Source: Acidimicrobiaceae bacterium
GTDB taxonomy: Bacteria > Actinomycetota > Acidimicrobiia > Acidimicrobiales > Acidimicrobiaceae
Assembly: GCA_013044415.1 (NCBI GenBank)
Contig: JABEUO010000257.1
Span: 1 to 10,965 of the forward strand
Length of the DNA stretch: 10,965 nt
Direction: 5' to 3'
Position 1 is the first letter of the stretch. Every line of letters starts with the position of its first letter. This document shows positions 9,991 to 10,965 of the stretch, in pieces. The notes beneath the pieces were generated by a model that saw only the letters and a list, made by a program, of their open reading frames with translations, was not told where the DNA came from and did no database searches. A program made the position numbers and the translations under genes.

Positions 9991-10965
9991 TTAGCTCCTC
10001 AAATCTTGTAATAGTGCGGAAAACTGCTCCAAGTTCGGCTTTATCGTCGCGGTGACTTCGCTCGAAGGGGCCAAGGCTTCGACGGTCTTTTGCCCATTAC
10101 CGGTTATGTAGCAAACGACGGTCTCGTCTTTCGAAACCTTCTGCTCCTCTACCAGTTTTTTCAGAGTCGCAACGGTCACGCCGCCTGCGGTCTCCGCAAA
10201 TATTCCCTCCGTTTGGGCTAAAAGTCGGATTCCAGCTATGACCTCTTCGTCGCTTACCGACCCAAATTCTCCACCGGTCTTTCTCACGACGTCTAGCGCA
10301 TATACGCCATCCGCCGGATTACCAATCGCAAGTGACTTTGCGATGGTAGAGGGCTTCTGGGGTTTGATGAACTCCGCCCCCGAAAAAAAGGCACTCGCCA
10401 CCGGAGAACACCCCGTTGGCTGTGCCCCCGAAACCTTCACATTCGGTTGATCATTTACCAAACCGACCTTGTACAACTCGTTGAATCCCTTGTTAATCTT
10501 GGTCAACTGTGACCCCGAACCCACCGGAACTACCACATGGTCCGGAAATCGCCATCCGAGCTGTTCGGCCACTTCGTAAGCGAGGGTTTTCGAACCCTCC
10601 GAATAGTAAGTTCGCAAGTTGACGTTGACAAACGCCCACTCCGGCTCTTCGGAGGCTATTTCCGCACAGAGTCGATTGACGTCGTCGTAATTGCCGTCGA
10701 TAGCCACGACGGTGCCCCCGTAGACCGAAGTGGCTATTACCTTCGCTGACTCCAGGTTCGATGGGACGAATACGTAGCTCTCCATACCCGCCCATGCTGC
10801 GTGGGCGGCAACCGAATTGGCTAGGTTGCCAGTTGAGGCACACGCCGCCACCTTGAAACCAAGTTCTTTGGCCTTTGAAAGAGCGACCGATACCACCCGG
10901 TCTTTAAAGGATCCCGTTGGATTGAGGGTGTCATTTTTGATATACAATTCGCCAATGCCGAGGAC
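9991..10965 (-). CDS. thrC: Threonine synthase (PLP-dependent), C-terminal 324 residues; runs off right edge
   Basis: The frame is open to the window edge; a TTG near 10947 is internal, since homologous sequence continues upstream of it. Threonine synthase converts O-phosphohomoserine to threonine in the cytoplasm. The fold-type-II PLP lysine is in NPTGSFKDR (Lys21 of the visible part), followed by the substrate loop ASTGNLANS. Later come GNYDDVNRLC, the NVNLRTYYSEGSK run, SLAIGNPADG, AETAGGVTVATL and the C-terminal ITGNGQKT, all typical of the bacterial ThrC subgroup rather than cysteine synthases. Members run to roughly 400 residues or more, so about 100 N-terminal residues are missing. It is followed by the CysO-like carrier with a 3-nt gap. 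Because CysO partners a fold-II PLP enzyme elsewhere, a sulfur role cannot be excluded, but threonine synthase is the straightforward reading. Confidence 0.92.
   Translation of the reverse strand, partial: VLGIGELYIKNDTLNPTGSFKDRVVSVALSKAKELGFKVAACASTGNLANSVAAHAAWAGMESYVFVPSNLESAKVIATSVYGGTVVAIDGNYDDVNRLCAEIASEEPEWAFVNVNLRTYYSEGSKTLAYEVAEQLGWRFPDHVVVPVGSGSQLTKINKGFNELYKVGLVNDQPNVKVSGAQPTGCSPVASAFFSGAEFIKPQKPSTIAKSLAIGNPADGVYALDVVRKTGGEFGSVSDEEVIAGIRLLAQTEGIFAETAGGVTVATLKKLVEEQKVSKDETVVCYITGNGQKTVEALAPSSEVTATIKPNLEQFSALLQDLRS

Overview
The window reads as chromosomal DNA of a moderate-GC bacterium, most likely an actinobacterium. An acidophilic Acidimicrobiia relative (Ferrimicrobium/Acidithrix type) is my best guess from the protein flavours and from the order threonine synthase - MoaD/CysO-like carrier - groEL, which I recall from memory as an actinobacterial neighbourhood around groEL2. 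One observation pulls the other way: the coproheme decarboxylase looks like the Firmicute form. No mobile element, CRISPR array, tRNA or rRNA was found. All genes except one lie on the minus strand, so the window reads right to left.

Right end (9452-10965): threonine synthase (running off the edge) is followed 3 nt later by a CysO-like ubiquitin-fold sulfur carrier. A 257-nt spacer then holds an 11-bp inverted repeat, three helically phased TTGCRTA repeats and a perfect CIRCE operator. Behind it sits a groEL without an adjacent groES. Two rho-independent terminators separated by a 13-bp tandem repeat close the groEL unit.

Centre (2465-7476): a probable five-gene operon. It starts with a single-pass membrane protein of unknown family, translationally coupled (ATGA overlap) to an atypical FtsH-like AAA+ zinc protease. 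It continues with coproheme decarboxylase ChdC/HemQ, a LarE-type sulfur-insertion enzyme with a three-cysteine pattern, and a stand-alone NIL-domain protein. The first two genes look like a membrane proteolysis module. The last three touch haem and sulfur/metal cofactor chemistry. The transmembrane segments and the large AAA insertion of the protease, together with its coupled membrane partner, are the most likely candidates for something undescribed.

Left end (1-2464): an S51-family serine peptidase (minus) preceded by a structured 290-nt leader that may encode a 36-residue peptide. It converges on a cytoplasmic YceI-like protein (plus). YceI diverges from a 3-hydroxybutyryl-CoA dehydrogenase whose N-terminus alone is in the window. 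The divergent (171-600) and convergent (1132-1469) spacers carry hairpins but no gene I can support.
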